This document shows positions 8,003 through 15,733 of a DNA stretch of 64,000 bases, piece after piece (the stretch's first letter is position 1; every line of letters begins with the position of its first letter). Origin of the DNA: Bradyrhizobium sp. (GTDB lineage Bacteria; Pseudomonadota; Alphaproteobacteria; Rhizobiales; Xanthobacteraceae); contig NZ_JACRMG010000037.1 of the NCBI RefSeq assembly GCF_016219575.1, forward strand, positions 1 through 64,000, written 5' to 3'. Both the position numbers and the translations under genes were made by a program. Under the pieces are notes generated by a model, which had not been told where the DNA came from, ran no database searches, and saw nothing but the letters and a program-made list of their open reading frames with translations.

Positions 8003-8833
8003 TCACGCGAGCGTCACCTTGTTCGCGGCCAGCAGCGGCGGGAAATGCTCACTGGCCAGGAACGCGTGTTCATGTTCGCGCTGGGTGGTCAACGGGTCGA
8101 GGCCTTCCAGCGTCTCATCGACAAAACCGGGATGACACATCACCAGCCCGCCTTCCGGCAGGCCGTGCAGGAACTGCTGCATCAAGGCGGCGAAATCCGG
8201 CTTGCGCATGAAATCATAGGCGCCGGCAAAGGCCGTATTGAAGGTGACGTTGGCGCGCGCGGCACGCTTGCGGAACTGGCGGCTCAGCGCGTCCAGCAGC
8301 AGCGCCTTGGGTGAGTTGAGCCGCTTCAGGAGCGGCCGGTTGCGTCCGCCCTGGCGCACCCAGGCACCGGGTGCGTGCGCGGCGGTCGCCGCGATGAAGG
8401 CGTCGCGCACCACCGGAAAGAGCTGCGTATGCTGGTGGCCGTCGGCAAAGTCGGGCGCGCGGCCGAACAGGTCGCGGAAGGCGGCGAACTGTGCCGCGAT
8501 TTCGGACTGGACGATCTCGCGATCGAGCCGGCGCACGAAGCCATGCTGCAGCATGGTCGGCAGGGACAGGAACATCCCGCCATCGGCCGGCCTGAAATGC
8601 ATGGTCAGCGGCCGGAATGGCGCGGTCAGCGTGACATGGAGCCCGATGGCGCAGCGCTGGCTCGCGCTCGCGACGTCCTGCAAGGCGGCGACTTCGTCGC
8701 GGCCGATCGCATGCCCCACCACCATCACCGAGGTCGCATTGAGGCGGCCCTTGGCGATCAGGTCGCGGATGGCGTGGTTGACGCCGGGACTGATCCCGTA
8801 ATCGTCGGCGCACAGCCAGATCCGGCGATTCAT
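8003..8833 (-). CDS. ChbG/HpnK (YdjC) family carbohydrate deacetylase
   Basis: 276 residues. The family metal site is visible: ADDYG (Asp10-Asp11), the GLHVT histidine near residue 70, and the DGHQH motif near 130. These enzymes remove acetyl groups from amino sugars; members include chitooligosaccharide deacetylase ChbG and hopanoid-associated HpnK. The start overlaps the end of the upstream glycosyltransferase gene by four bases (ATGA), which implies joint action on a lipid-linked sugar. The substrate cannot be told from sequence. Confidence 0.85.
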   Translation of the reverse strand: MNRRIWLCADDYGISPGVNHAIRDLIAKGRLNATSVMVVGHAIGRDEVAALQDVASASQRCAIGLHVTLTAPFRPLTMHFRPADGGMFLSLPTMLQHGFVRRLDREIVQSEIAAQFAAFRDLFGRAPDFADGHQHTQLFPVVRDAFIAATAAHAPGAWVRQGGRNRPLLKRLNSPKALLLDALSRQFRKRAARANVTFNTAFAGAYDFMRKPDFAALMQQFLHGLPEGGLVMCHPGFVDETLEGLDPLTTQREHEHAFLASEHFPPLLAANKVTLA

Positions 8834-9888
8834 TCCGCCGCGGTCCGTTCGGGCGCGGCTTCGCCGGCCTTCTCGCCACCCTTGGCGTCTGAGCGCTTCT
8901 CGCTGTGTTCGGCAACGAAATAGATCGGCCGCGCTTTCAATTCGCTGAGGATCTTGCCGATATATTCGCCGAGCACGCCGATCATGATCAGCTGCACGCC
9001 GCCGATGGTCATCAGGCCGACCACCAGCGAGGGATAGCCGGGCACCTGCTTGCCGGTGGTCCAGACTTCCCAGACGATCGACAGGCCGAACAGGAACGCA
9101 CCGCCCGCCAGCACGACGCCGAGCAGGCTGGCAAAGCGCAGCGGCGCCACCGAGAACGAGGTGAGGCCCTCGATCGACAGACCGATCAGCCGGCCGGCGT
9201 TGAACGTGGTGACGCCATGCGCGCGCGGCGCCGGCTCGTAGTCGACGCGGATCTGGCGAAAACCGATCCAGCTCGCCAGGCCCTTGAAGAAGCGGTTGCG
9301 CTCGGGCAGTTGCCGCAGCGCCGCGGCGGCCCGCGGCGACAGCAGGCGGAAGTCGCCGGCGTCTTCCGGAATCTTCTGCCGCGCACCCCAGTTGATCAGG
9401 GCGTAGAAGCCGTGCACGGCCATTCGCCGCAGGAACGATTCATTGTCGCGATGCGCCTTGGCGGTATAGACGACGTCATATCCGTCATCGATCCAGTGCC
9501 CGACCAGCTGTTCGATCAGCGCCGGCGGGTGCTGGCCGTCGCCGTCCATGAACATCACTGCGCCGCGGCCGGCGTGGTCGAGGCCGGCGACGAGCGCGGC
9601 CTCCTTGCCGAAATTGCGCGACAGCGACACCACCTGCACGTCCAGCGCGTCGGGCGACAGCGCGCGCGCGATCTTGAGCGTGTCGTCCTGGCTGCCGTCG
9701 TCGACATAGATCACTTCGCAGGAAAGCTGCCAGCGCCTGGCCAGCGTGCGTGCGAGGCCGGCGAGGCGCGCGTGCAGCGCGGCCAGCCCCGCCGCCTCGT
9801 TGTAGACGGGGACGACGATCGACAGCCCTTGCACTGCAGCATTAGCCGCGGTGGTGGACAGTCCGGAAACGTCGCTACCCAGCTTCAT
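8830..9888 (-). CDS. Family 2 glycosyltransferase with C-terminal membrane anchors (ArnC/DPM1-like)
   Basis: 352 residues. The GT-A domain has LSIVVPVYNE (about residues 22-31), VDDGSQDDT and the metal-binding MDGDGQH. Two transmembrane segments follow near 235-300, as in polyprenyl-phosphate sugar transferases. It probably transfers a sugar to undecaprenyl phosphate on the cytoplasmic face. Translational coupling to the deacetylase gene recalls the ArnC-ArnD arrangement, in which the transferred sugar is then deformylated. The C-terminal tail (about 320-352) is charged. Confidence 0.85.
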   Translation of the reverse strand: MKLGSDVSGLSTTAANAAVQGLSIVVPVYNEAAGLAALHARLAGLARTLARRWQLSCEVIYVDDGSQDDTLKIARALSPDALDVQVVSLSRNFGKEAALVAGLDHAGRGAVMFMDGDGQHPPALIEQLVGHWIDDGYDVVYTAKAHRDNESFLRRMAVHGFYALINWGARQKIPEDAGDFRLLSPRAAAALRQLPERNRFFKGLASWIGFRQIRVDYEPAPRAHGVTTFNAGRLIGLSIEGLTSFSVAPLRFASLLGVVLAGGAFLFGLSIVWEVWTTGKQVPGYPSLVVGLMTIGGVQLIMIGVLGEYIGKILSELKARPIYFVAEHSEKRSDAKGGEKAGEAAPERTAAE

Positions 9889-9968
9889 CGATCAGGTCCC
9901 AGTGATGGTCCAACAGCATATGCTACCTGCCGCAAGCTGTCGCCACGATGAACGGGGTTAAATTCCGT

Positions 9969-10946
9969 TCATCGGCCGAGAAATGTCTCGAGCCGGGCAT
10001 ACAGCGGATTCTGGCGGTCAAGCACATAGTCCAGCGAGGCGATCGAGACCGTATCGGCCCCGTGGTCGCGCAGGAAGCTGCCGAGCGCGTAAAGCTGCGC
10101 CGGTGGGCAGTGCAGCGTCAGCATGCCCGAGGAGGTCGGTCCGCCGAACGGGGCCACCACACCGAAGCGGCTATGCGCCTCGCCCAGCAGCTTGTCGTTG
10201 CAGCCGGCGAAGCGCGTGCGCACCTCGCGGTACTTGCTGGCCCGCGCCCGGGCGGCGATGTGGTCGAGGATCACGCGCGCCGTTTCGCGCGTGGTCTCGT
10301 TCCAGTCGGCCTCGCGCGAGGCGACGAGATTGGCCTGGCTCTTCAGGATCACGCCGTCGTCGAGCACCTTCAACCCGTTGGCGGCAAGCGTCGCGCCCGT
10401 GGTGGTGATGTCGACGATCAGCTCCGCGGCGCCGGTCGCGGGCGCGCCTTCGGTGGCGCCGGCGCTCTCGACGATGCGGTAGTCGACGATACCGTGCGAA
10501 GCAAAGAAGCTGCGCGTCAGGTTGATGTATTTGGTGGCAACCCGCATGCGGCGATTGTGCTGGGCGCGGAAGCCGGTGGTGACGTCGTCGAGGTCGGCCA
10601 TGGTGCGCACGTCGATCCAGGCCTGCGGCACCGCGACCACGACGTTGGCGGCACCGAAGCCGAGGCTGTCGATCAAGAGCACGCGCTTGTCGGCGTCTGG
10701 AATGCTCTCGCGCACCAGGTCCTCGCCGGTGACGCCGAGATGCACGGCGCCGCGCGCGAGATTGGCGGCGATCTCGCTCGCCGAGAGATAGGCGATCTCG
10801 ACATTGTCGAGGCCTGAAATGGTGCCGCGATAGTCGCGCGCCCCGCCGGGCTTGGCCAGCGCGAGTCCCGCGCGGGTGAAGAAGGCTTCGGCGTTTTCCT
10901 GCAGGCGTCCCTTGGAGGGCACGGCCAGAACGAACGGGGCCGTCAT
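9969..10946 (-). CDS. hisG: ATP phosphoribosyltransferase, catalytic subunit
   Basis: 325 residues. The catalytic segments are clear: VPSKGRL at 9-15, the phosphate-binding ELIVDITTTGATL near 180, and ILKSQANLVAS near 205. It catalyses the first step of histidine synthesis, joining ATP and PRPP. An extra C-terminal region of about 100 residues makes it longer than the short HisG that normally works with HisZ, yet hisZ lies directly upstream with a four-base overlap (ATGA). An octameric HisG-HisZ type complex is the likely form. Confidence 0.93.
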   Translation of the reverse strand: MTAPFVLAVPSKGRLQENAEAFFTRAGLALAKPGGARDYRGTISGLDNVEIAYLSASEIAANLARGAVHLGVTGEDLVRESIPDADKRVLLIDSLGFGAANVVVAVPQAWIDVRTMADLDDVTTGFRAQHNRRMRVATKYINLTRSFFASHGIVDYRIVESAGATEGAPATGAAELIVDITTTGATLAANGLKVLDDGVILKSQANLVASREADWNETTRETARVILDHIAARARASKYREVRTRFAGCNDKLLGEAHSRFGVVAPFGGPTSSGMLTLHCPPAQLYALGSFLRDHGADTVSIASLDYVLDRQNPLYARLETFLGR

Positions 10947-12085
10947 CGCGCGCCCCCGCTCTTGCCGGCCTTCACCAGCGCATCCACCCAGATCGAGAAG
11001 CCGACGGCAGGAATGGGCTCGCGCGAACCAAGCTGCGTCATCAGCCCGTCATAGCGTCCACCCGCCACCAATGGCTCGCTGCCATTGCCCTTGTGATGCA
11101 GCTCGAATTCGAAGCCGGTGTAGTAATCCAGCCCGCGCCCGAACGAAGTCGAGAAGCGGGTCTTCTTGATGCCGATGCCGCGCGCGGCCATGAAGCCGAC
11201 GCGGGCTTCGAACTGGTCGATGGCGGCGGTGATGTCGAGTTTTGCGTCGGCGGCCAGCGCGCGCAATTGCGCCACAGCGCCTTCCGGCTCGCCGGCGATC
11301 GAAAGAAAGCGCTTGATGGTGCCGATGGCATCGCGCGGCAGTGCGCCCGCCTTCAGCGTTGCCTGTTCGAGGAAGCGGTCGGCGATCTCGGCCACCGTGC
11401 GGCCGCCGACATTGGTGGTGCCGGCAATCGACATCAGGTCGGTGACCAGCGCCAGCGCCGCCTTGCGGTCGGAGCCGGCAAGGGCTGCGAGAACGCCCTC
11501 ATATTCGTTGCGGCCGGGCGCCGTCTTCAAGGTGAGCTGCTCGATGTCGTCGGTCAGGCTGATCTTGCGGTTGAAATCCTTGATCAGGCGGCGCCGCCAC
11601 ACCGGATAGAGGTCGAGCGCGTCGATCAGCGCGTTGAACAGCGCGACGTCGCCGGTGCGGATTTCGACGTCGGCGATGCCGAAGGCGCCGGCCGCCTGCA
11701 GCGCCAGTGCCAGCATTTCGGCGTCCGCCGCGGGGCGGTCCTGCCGGCCGAACGACTCGATGCCGGCCTGCAGGAACTCGCTCTTCCTGCCGCTGCGATA
11801 GCGGAACACCGGGCCGAGATAGGAGAAGCCGGCCGGCTGCCCGGCGCGAGCGGAGGCGAGATAATCCCGCGCCACGGGGATGGTGAGGTCCGGCCGCAGG
11901 CACAGTTCCTCGCCGGTCGCATCCGTCGTCAGGTACAGGCTTTTGCGGATGTCCTCGCCGGAGAGGTCGAGGAAGGGGTCGGCCGGCTGCAGGATGTCGG
12001 GCTCGGCATGGACGTAGCCGGCCTGCGCAAAGGATTGCAGCAGGGTGTCCGCCCAGGCGGCGGAGGGGGGCGCGGTTACGTTCAT
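10943..12085 (-). CDS. hisZ: ATP phosphoribosyltransferase regulatory subunit
   Basis: 380 residues from the ATG at 12085 (MNVTAPPSAAWADTLL); a TTG at 12121 would add 12 residues. It is a paralogue of histidyl-tRNA synthetase: motif 2-like LGPVFRYRSGRKSEFLQAG (about 95-115) and STSFGRGLDYYTGFEFEL near 315 are visible, while the tRNA-binding C-terminal domain is absent. HisZ confers activity and histidine feedback on HisG. First gene of the hisZ-hisG pair. Confidence 0.93.
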   Translation of the reverse strand: MNVTAPPSAAWADTLLQSFAQAGYVHAEPDILQPADPFLDLSGEDIRKSLYLTTDATGEELCLRPDLTIPVARDYLASARAGQPAGFSYLGPVFRYRSGRKSEFLQAGIESFGRQDRPAADAEMLALALQAAGAFGIADVEIRTGDVALFNALIDALDLYPVWRRRLIKDFNRKISLTDDIEQLTLKTAPGRNEYEGVLAALAGSDRKAALALVTDLMSIAGTTNVGGRTVAEIADRFLEQATLKAGALPRDAIGTIKRFLSIAGEPEGAVAQLRALAADAKLDITAAIDQFEARVGFMAARGIGIKKTRFSTSFGRGLDYYTGFEFELHHKGNGSEPLVAGGRYDGLMTQLGSREPIPAVGFSIWVDALVKAGKSGGAR

Positions 12086-12235
12086 CGGACTAGTCCAGAT
12101 CGCCGGAAAACGGGGTTCCAACAGGGGGTTAAACGGTTCGAAATGGGGTTATGGGCGGAGCCCTTAGCACGGCCTGCCGCGGGATACGACAGGGATTGGG
12201 CAAAGGGCTTAATGGGCGGTGCTTTTTGCGTGCCG

Positions 12236-12985
12236 TTAACCAGACCCGGCCCAGTCGCCAATTGCGGCCTGTACCAGCGCCAGCGCCGCGACGCCAGCGG
12301 TGTCCGCCCGCAATATCCGCGGTCCCAGGCAAAGCCGCAGCGTACGGGGCTGGCGCAACAAGGCCTCGCGTTCCTCCCCGGCAAAGCCGCCCTCGGGACC
12401 GATCAGGACGTCGATGCCGCCCGTTGTCCTTGCGGCCTTCAATGCTGCGAGGGGATCGGCGATCTCGGCGGCCTCGTCGCAGAACACCAGCAACCGCTGC
12501 GCATCGCGCTCGGCGAGGTAACGCTCCAGCGCGATCGGCGCGGCGACGGCGGCGAGACTGAGGATGCCGCACTGCTCGGCGGCCTCGATCACGTTGGCGC
12601 TCATTCGCTCCAGATTGACGCGCGACACCTGGGTGAAGCGCGTCGTCACCGGCTGCAGTTTTGCCGCGCCCATCTCGACCGCCTTCTGCACGACGTAGTC
12701 GAGCCGCGCGTGCTTCAGCAGCGCGAAGACGTAGGTGATATCGCCGAGCTGGTCCTGCTCGCGCGTCTGCCTGACGATGGTCAGGCGTTCCGGCCGCTTG
12801 CGCCCGGCGATCTCCGCCTGCCATTCGCCGTCGCGGCCGTTGAAGGCCAGGATGGATGCGCCGCTGCCGAGCCGCAGCACATTGCCGAGATAGTTTGCCT
12901 GGTCGCGGTCGAGCTCGACGCTGGCTCCTTGCGCGAGCGGGGCGTCGACGAACAGGCGCTGGCTTCGGAAATCGAGTTGGGGCAT
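12236..12985 (-). CDS. rsmE: 16S rRNA m3U1498 methyltransferase
   Basis: 249 residues from the ATG at 12985 (MPQLDFRSQRLFVD); the longer frame to 13081 has no support. An N-terminal PUA-like part (to about 75) is followed by a SPOUT domain with the knot motifs IGPEGGFAGEE (near 200) and LRLCLGPRILRADTA (near 220), which bind S-adenosylmethionine. RsmE methylates uridine 1498 of 16S rRNA in the assembled small subunit. Codirectional with, and about 150 bases upstream of, hisZ. Confidence 0.94.
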   Translation of the reverse strand: MPQLDFRSQRLFVDAPLAQGASVELDRDQANYLGNVLRLGSGASILAFNGRDGEWQAEIAGRKRPERLTIVRQTREQDQLGDITYVFALLKHARLDYVVQKAVEMGAAKLQPVTTRFTQVSRVNLERMSANVIEAAEQCGILSLAAVAAPIALERYLAERDAQRLLVFCDEAAEIADPLAALKAARTTGGIDVLIGPEGGFAGEEREALLRQPRTLRLCLGPRILRADTAGVAALALVQAAIGDWAGSG

Positions 12986-13194
12986 TTCGTTAATGTTTCT
13001 GAACGGGGCCGCTTTTAGCTGAAATGATGAGATTCCGGGGCAATAATTGCGGTCTTGTGCCGCGCTGTTGCCCCATTCCATGGGTTGTTAAGGCCCGGCA
13101 AGGATCGTAAAAAGGCCTTTAACCGGAATCGCTTTGATCGGAAGACGTTGGGGCCCCTCGGACATTTGCCTAGGACCTTGCCGGAGAAACACCC

Positions 13195-13881
13195 TTGATC
13201 ATCCGTCGCTTGCTTGCGCCGCTCGCAGTCGCCGCCTTTGCCCTCCATGCCGGGCAGGCCGGCGCGCAGGGCGCGTTCCCGGCTCCGCTGCCGAACCAGG
13301 CCGCGCAGCCCGCCAATGCGTCGCCCTTTCCGCCGGTTGGTGGTGCGCCGGCGCAATCCTCGCCGTTCCCGCCCGCCGGCGGGGCGGCTGCGGCATCCAG
13401 TCCCTTCCCGTCGCAGGGCGCCGCCCCGATGCAGGGCGCCGGCTTCGGAGCGCCGCAGGGGCCGACCTCAGGCCCGTCGGAGGCCTGCATGAAGGGTTTT
13501 GTGCCGCTGCGCGAGGAAGCCGAAAGGCGCGGCAAGCTGATCAAGGCGGCATCCGAGCGCAAGGCGCCGCCGGACGAGGCCTGCAAGCTGATCGCTAATT
13601 TCGGTGCGGCTGAAGTCAAGATGATCAAGTACATCGAGGCCAACGCGGCGAAATGCGGGATCCCGCCGCAGATCGGCGACCAGATGAAGGCCGGGCACAA
13701 GAACACCGAACAGCTGCAGCAGAAGGTCTGCGGCGTGGCGCAGCAGATGACGCAGCAGAAGGCGGCCGCCGCGCCGAGCCTTTCCGAGGCGCTCGGCGCG
13801 ATCTCCGCCCCCGAGGCGCAGGCCACCCGCAAGGGCGGCTCCACCTTCGACACGCTGAACGGCAACGTGCTGGCGCGATGA
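13195..13881 (+). CDS. Proline-rich secreted protein with conserved Cys domain
   Basis: 228 residues from a TTG start with GGAGA (13182-13186) eight bases before it; no ATG fits the signal peptide (about 1-25, ending AGA-Q). Residues 26-95 are a Pro/Ala low-complexity region with repeats of SPFPPxGGA. The C-terminal domain (about 98-190) is helical with four Cys (in EACMK, EACKL, AAKCG and QKVCG), probably two disulphides. I recall similar proteins only as unnamed alphaproteobacterial families. Its stop overlaps the ubiA start (ATGA), so the two are co-translated. Confidence 0.75.
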   Translation: MIIRRLLAPLAVAAFALHAGQAGAQGAFPAPLPNQAAQPANASPFPPVGGAPAQSSPFPPAGGAAAASSPFPSQGAAPMQGAGFGAPQGPTSGPSEACMKGFVPLREEAERRGKLIKAASERKAPPDEACKLIANFGAAEVKMIKYIEANAAKCGIPPQIGDQMKAGHKNTEQLQQKVCGVAQQMTQQKAAAAPSLSEALGAISAPEAQATRKGGSTFDTLNGNVLAR

Positions 13882-14810
13882 GCGACGTCACCGCCCGCGT
13901 TGCCGATTCCACCGGCAACTGGGTCGATACCCGCGCTCCGTCCTGGTCGCGGCCTTACTTGCGGCTCTCCCGGTTCGACCGCCCGATCGGCTCATGGCTG
14001 CTGCTGATGCCGTGCTGGTGGTCGGCCGCGCTCGCCGCAGGGATCTCCGGCAATGTCGGGTCGCTGCCGCTCACGGCGGCGCTGTTCTTCATCGGCGCCT
14101 TCGTCATGCGCGGGGCGGGCTGCACCTGGAACGACATCACCGACCGCCATCTCGATGAAAAAGTGGAGCGCACCCGCTCGCGGCCGATTCCGGCGGGACA
14201 GGTCAGTGTGGCGCAGGCCTTTGCCTTTCTCCTGTTGCAGGCGCTGATCGGCCTTGCCGTACTCCTGCAGTTCAACCGCTTTGCGATTTTCACCGGCATC
14301 GCCTCGCTTCTGGTCGTCGCCGTCTATCCCTTCATGAAGCGCATCACCTGGTGGCCGCAGGTCGTGCTGGGCCTGGCCTTCTCCTGGGGCGCGCTGATGG
14401 GATTTGCGGCGGAATTCTCCCGCATCGATCCGGTCGCGCTGGTGCTCTATGCCGGTTCGATTGCCTGGGTGATCGGCTACGACACCATCTACGCGCACCA
14501 GGATGCCGAGGACGACGCGCTGATCGGCATCAAGTCCACCGCGCGGCTGTTCGGCGCCAAGACGAAGCCCGCGCTGGTCGCCTTCTACGGTCTGGCTGTC
14601 TTGCTGATCGGCGTGGCGCTGTGGCTTGCCGCCGCGCGCTGGCCGGCCTGGATTGGCCTGGCGCTGTTCGCCTTACATCTGGTCTGGCAGGTGGCCCGGC
14701 TCGAGATCGGCAATTCCGCGCTGTGCCTGAAACTGTTCAAGTCGAACCGCGACGCGGGGCTGTTGCTGTTCGCGGGACTGCTGGTCGATGCGGTGATGCG
14801 TGCCGCCTAG
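13878..14810 (+). CDS. ubiA: 4-hydroxybenzoate polyprenyltransferase
   Basis: 310 residues from the ATG that overlaps the preceding stop. It is an integral membrane protein with about eight helices. The two Asp-rich motifs of the UbiA family are present: NDITDRHLD (near 88-96) and DTIYAHQDAEDD (near 200). It attaches the isoprenoid tail to 4-hydroxybenzoate in ubiquinone synthesis at the inner membrane. The coupling with the proline-rich secreted protein is an unexplained but tight arrangement. Confidence 0.95.
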   Translation: MSDVTARVADSTGNWVDTRAPSWSRPYLRLSRFDRPIGSWLLLMPCWWSAALAAGISGNVGSLPLTAALFFIGAFVMRGAGCTWNDITDRHLDEKVERTRSRPIPAGQVSVAQAFAFLLLQALIGLAVLLQFNRFAIFTGIASLLVVAVYPFMKRITWWPQVVLGLAFSWGALMGFAAEFSRIDPVALVLYAGSIAWVIGYDTIYAHQDAEDDALIGIKSTARLFGAKTKPALVAFYGLAVLLIGVALWLAAARWPAWIGLALFALHLVWQVARLEIGNSALCLKLFKSNRDAGLLLFAGLLVDAVMRAA

Positions 14811-14814
14811 TTTG

Positions 14815-14900
14815 TAGGGTGGGCAAAGGCGCGCAAGCGCCGTGCCCACCTTCAGCGGCGTGCTCATGAAGGTGGGCACGCTAGCGCTTTGCCCACCCTA
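14815..14900. repeat. Nested palindromic repeat (GTGGGCA type)
   Basis: Outer arms TAGGGTGGGCAAAG (14815-14828) and CTTTGCCCACCCTA (14887-14900) enclose inner arms CGTGCCCACCTTCA (14841-14854) and TGAAGGTGGGCACG (14867-14880). It lies five bases after the ubiA stop, between convergent genes. Such elements are dispersed widely in Bradyrhizobium genomes and can act as mRNA ends. Confidence 0.8.
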
Positions 14901-14918
14901 CGCGGTGCTGCGTTCGGC

Positions 14919-15446
14919 TCAGTTGCGCGCGATGATTTCGCGCTCGCCGCGGTAGACGGGCAGTTCGCGCGCGGCATCGCCGGCGCGGCGGCGCACCAGG
15001 AATCGCGGACGGCGCTTGCTGATGATGTTGCGGCGGCGGCGCCGGGCGGCGGGCTCGCGCCGCTTTTCCTCCGGCAGCTGCGGCAGCCCGAAGATCTCGC
15101 TCCACATCGCCGACGCGCTGTCGAGCTCGTCGCGGTCGGCGCTGATGCCGAGCGGAATGGTCAGCGAGGGATCGCGGTGGATCAGCGCCAGCATCTGTGC
15201 GTCGCCGTCGATGCCGCGCACGCCGATGCCGATGAAGTCGCAGACGCGAACGTTGACGGCCATCCGCATGCCCTGAACGGCCCGGCGCAGCACGACGCGT
15301 TCGCGATGAATCTCGACCTGCCGCACGCCGCCGTCGGCGCGGATGTCTCGCGCATCGAAGCGTTGCGGAAGGGAAAGAGGGTCGAGCCGCAATGCGCGGC
15401 TCGACCCGGCGGGATTGATCCCGCTTGTTTGTGTTTGACGCCTCAC
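14919..15446 (-). CDS. DUF6101 family protein
   Basis: 175 residues from a GTG start with GGGGAGA nine bases upstream. The N-terminal segment (TSGINPAGSSRALRLDPLSL) and the central region (MRMAVNVRVCDFIGIGV) are recognisable from DUF6101 proteins of Bradyrhizobiaceae. The last third is very basic (RREPAARRRRRN, RRRAGD), suggesting nucleic-acid or membrane-surface contact. No signal peptide, no known function. It is divergent from pmbA, with a 287-base intergenic region. Confidence 0.75.
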   Translation of the reverse strand: MRRQTQTSGINPAGSSRALRLDPLSLPQRFDARDIRADGGVRQVEIHRERVVLRRAVQGMRMAVNVRVCDFIGIGVRGIDGDAQMLALIHRDPSLTIPLGISADRDELDSASAMWSEIFGLPQLPEEKRREPAARRRRRNIISKRRPRFLVRRRAGDAARELPVYRGEREIIARN

Positions 15447-15565
15447 GGCTTTGGTCTCCCCGCCGGAATTATGTTCCCGGTCGATGCGTGAGAGCTTGCC
15501 ACAGCGCCGGCCCGATCCGCTTAAAAAGGCTGGTTAATCGCGTCTCAATGGCCCTGCTTCTGCCT

Positions 15566-15613
15566 GCATGATTGACAACACCTTGGCGCGCATGATTGAC
15601 GGGACCTTGCGCG
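15566..15613. repeat. 24-base tandem duplication upstream of pmbA
   Basis: GCATGATTGACAACACCTTG (15566-) recurs 24 bases later as GCATGATTGACGGGACCTTG (15590-). Read as protein it would give MIDNTLAR-MIDGTLRE at the start of a 48-codon frame (15568-15714), but no ribosome site precedes that frame. It may be a duplicated operator or simply a slipped duplication. Confidence 0.45.
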
Positions 15614-15733
15614 AGGGGCTCGAAATTGATGGCTTTTGCCCGCCTAAAATGCTTGAAGTCCCTGTGAATCAGGCACATCTCAGGGGTTCGCGGGCGCGCC
15701 CGCGCGTACCCTAAAATCCCGGGAATTTCGTTC

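Noticed and set aside
12085..12121. Longer HisZ start (TTG at 12121)
   Set aside because: The extra residues precede the conserved start MNVTAPPSAAWADTLL; the ATG at 12085 is more plausible.
11093..13018. A 641-codon rightward open frame
   Set aside because: Antisense to hisZ and rsmE; the translation is His/Gly/Ala/Gln-rich noise without any domain.
15469..15678. 69-codon leftward frame upstream of pmbA
   Set aside because: No ribosome site, odd codon use, and antisense to the tandem duplication; nothing supports it.
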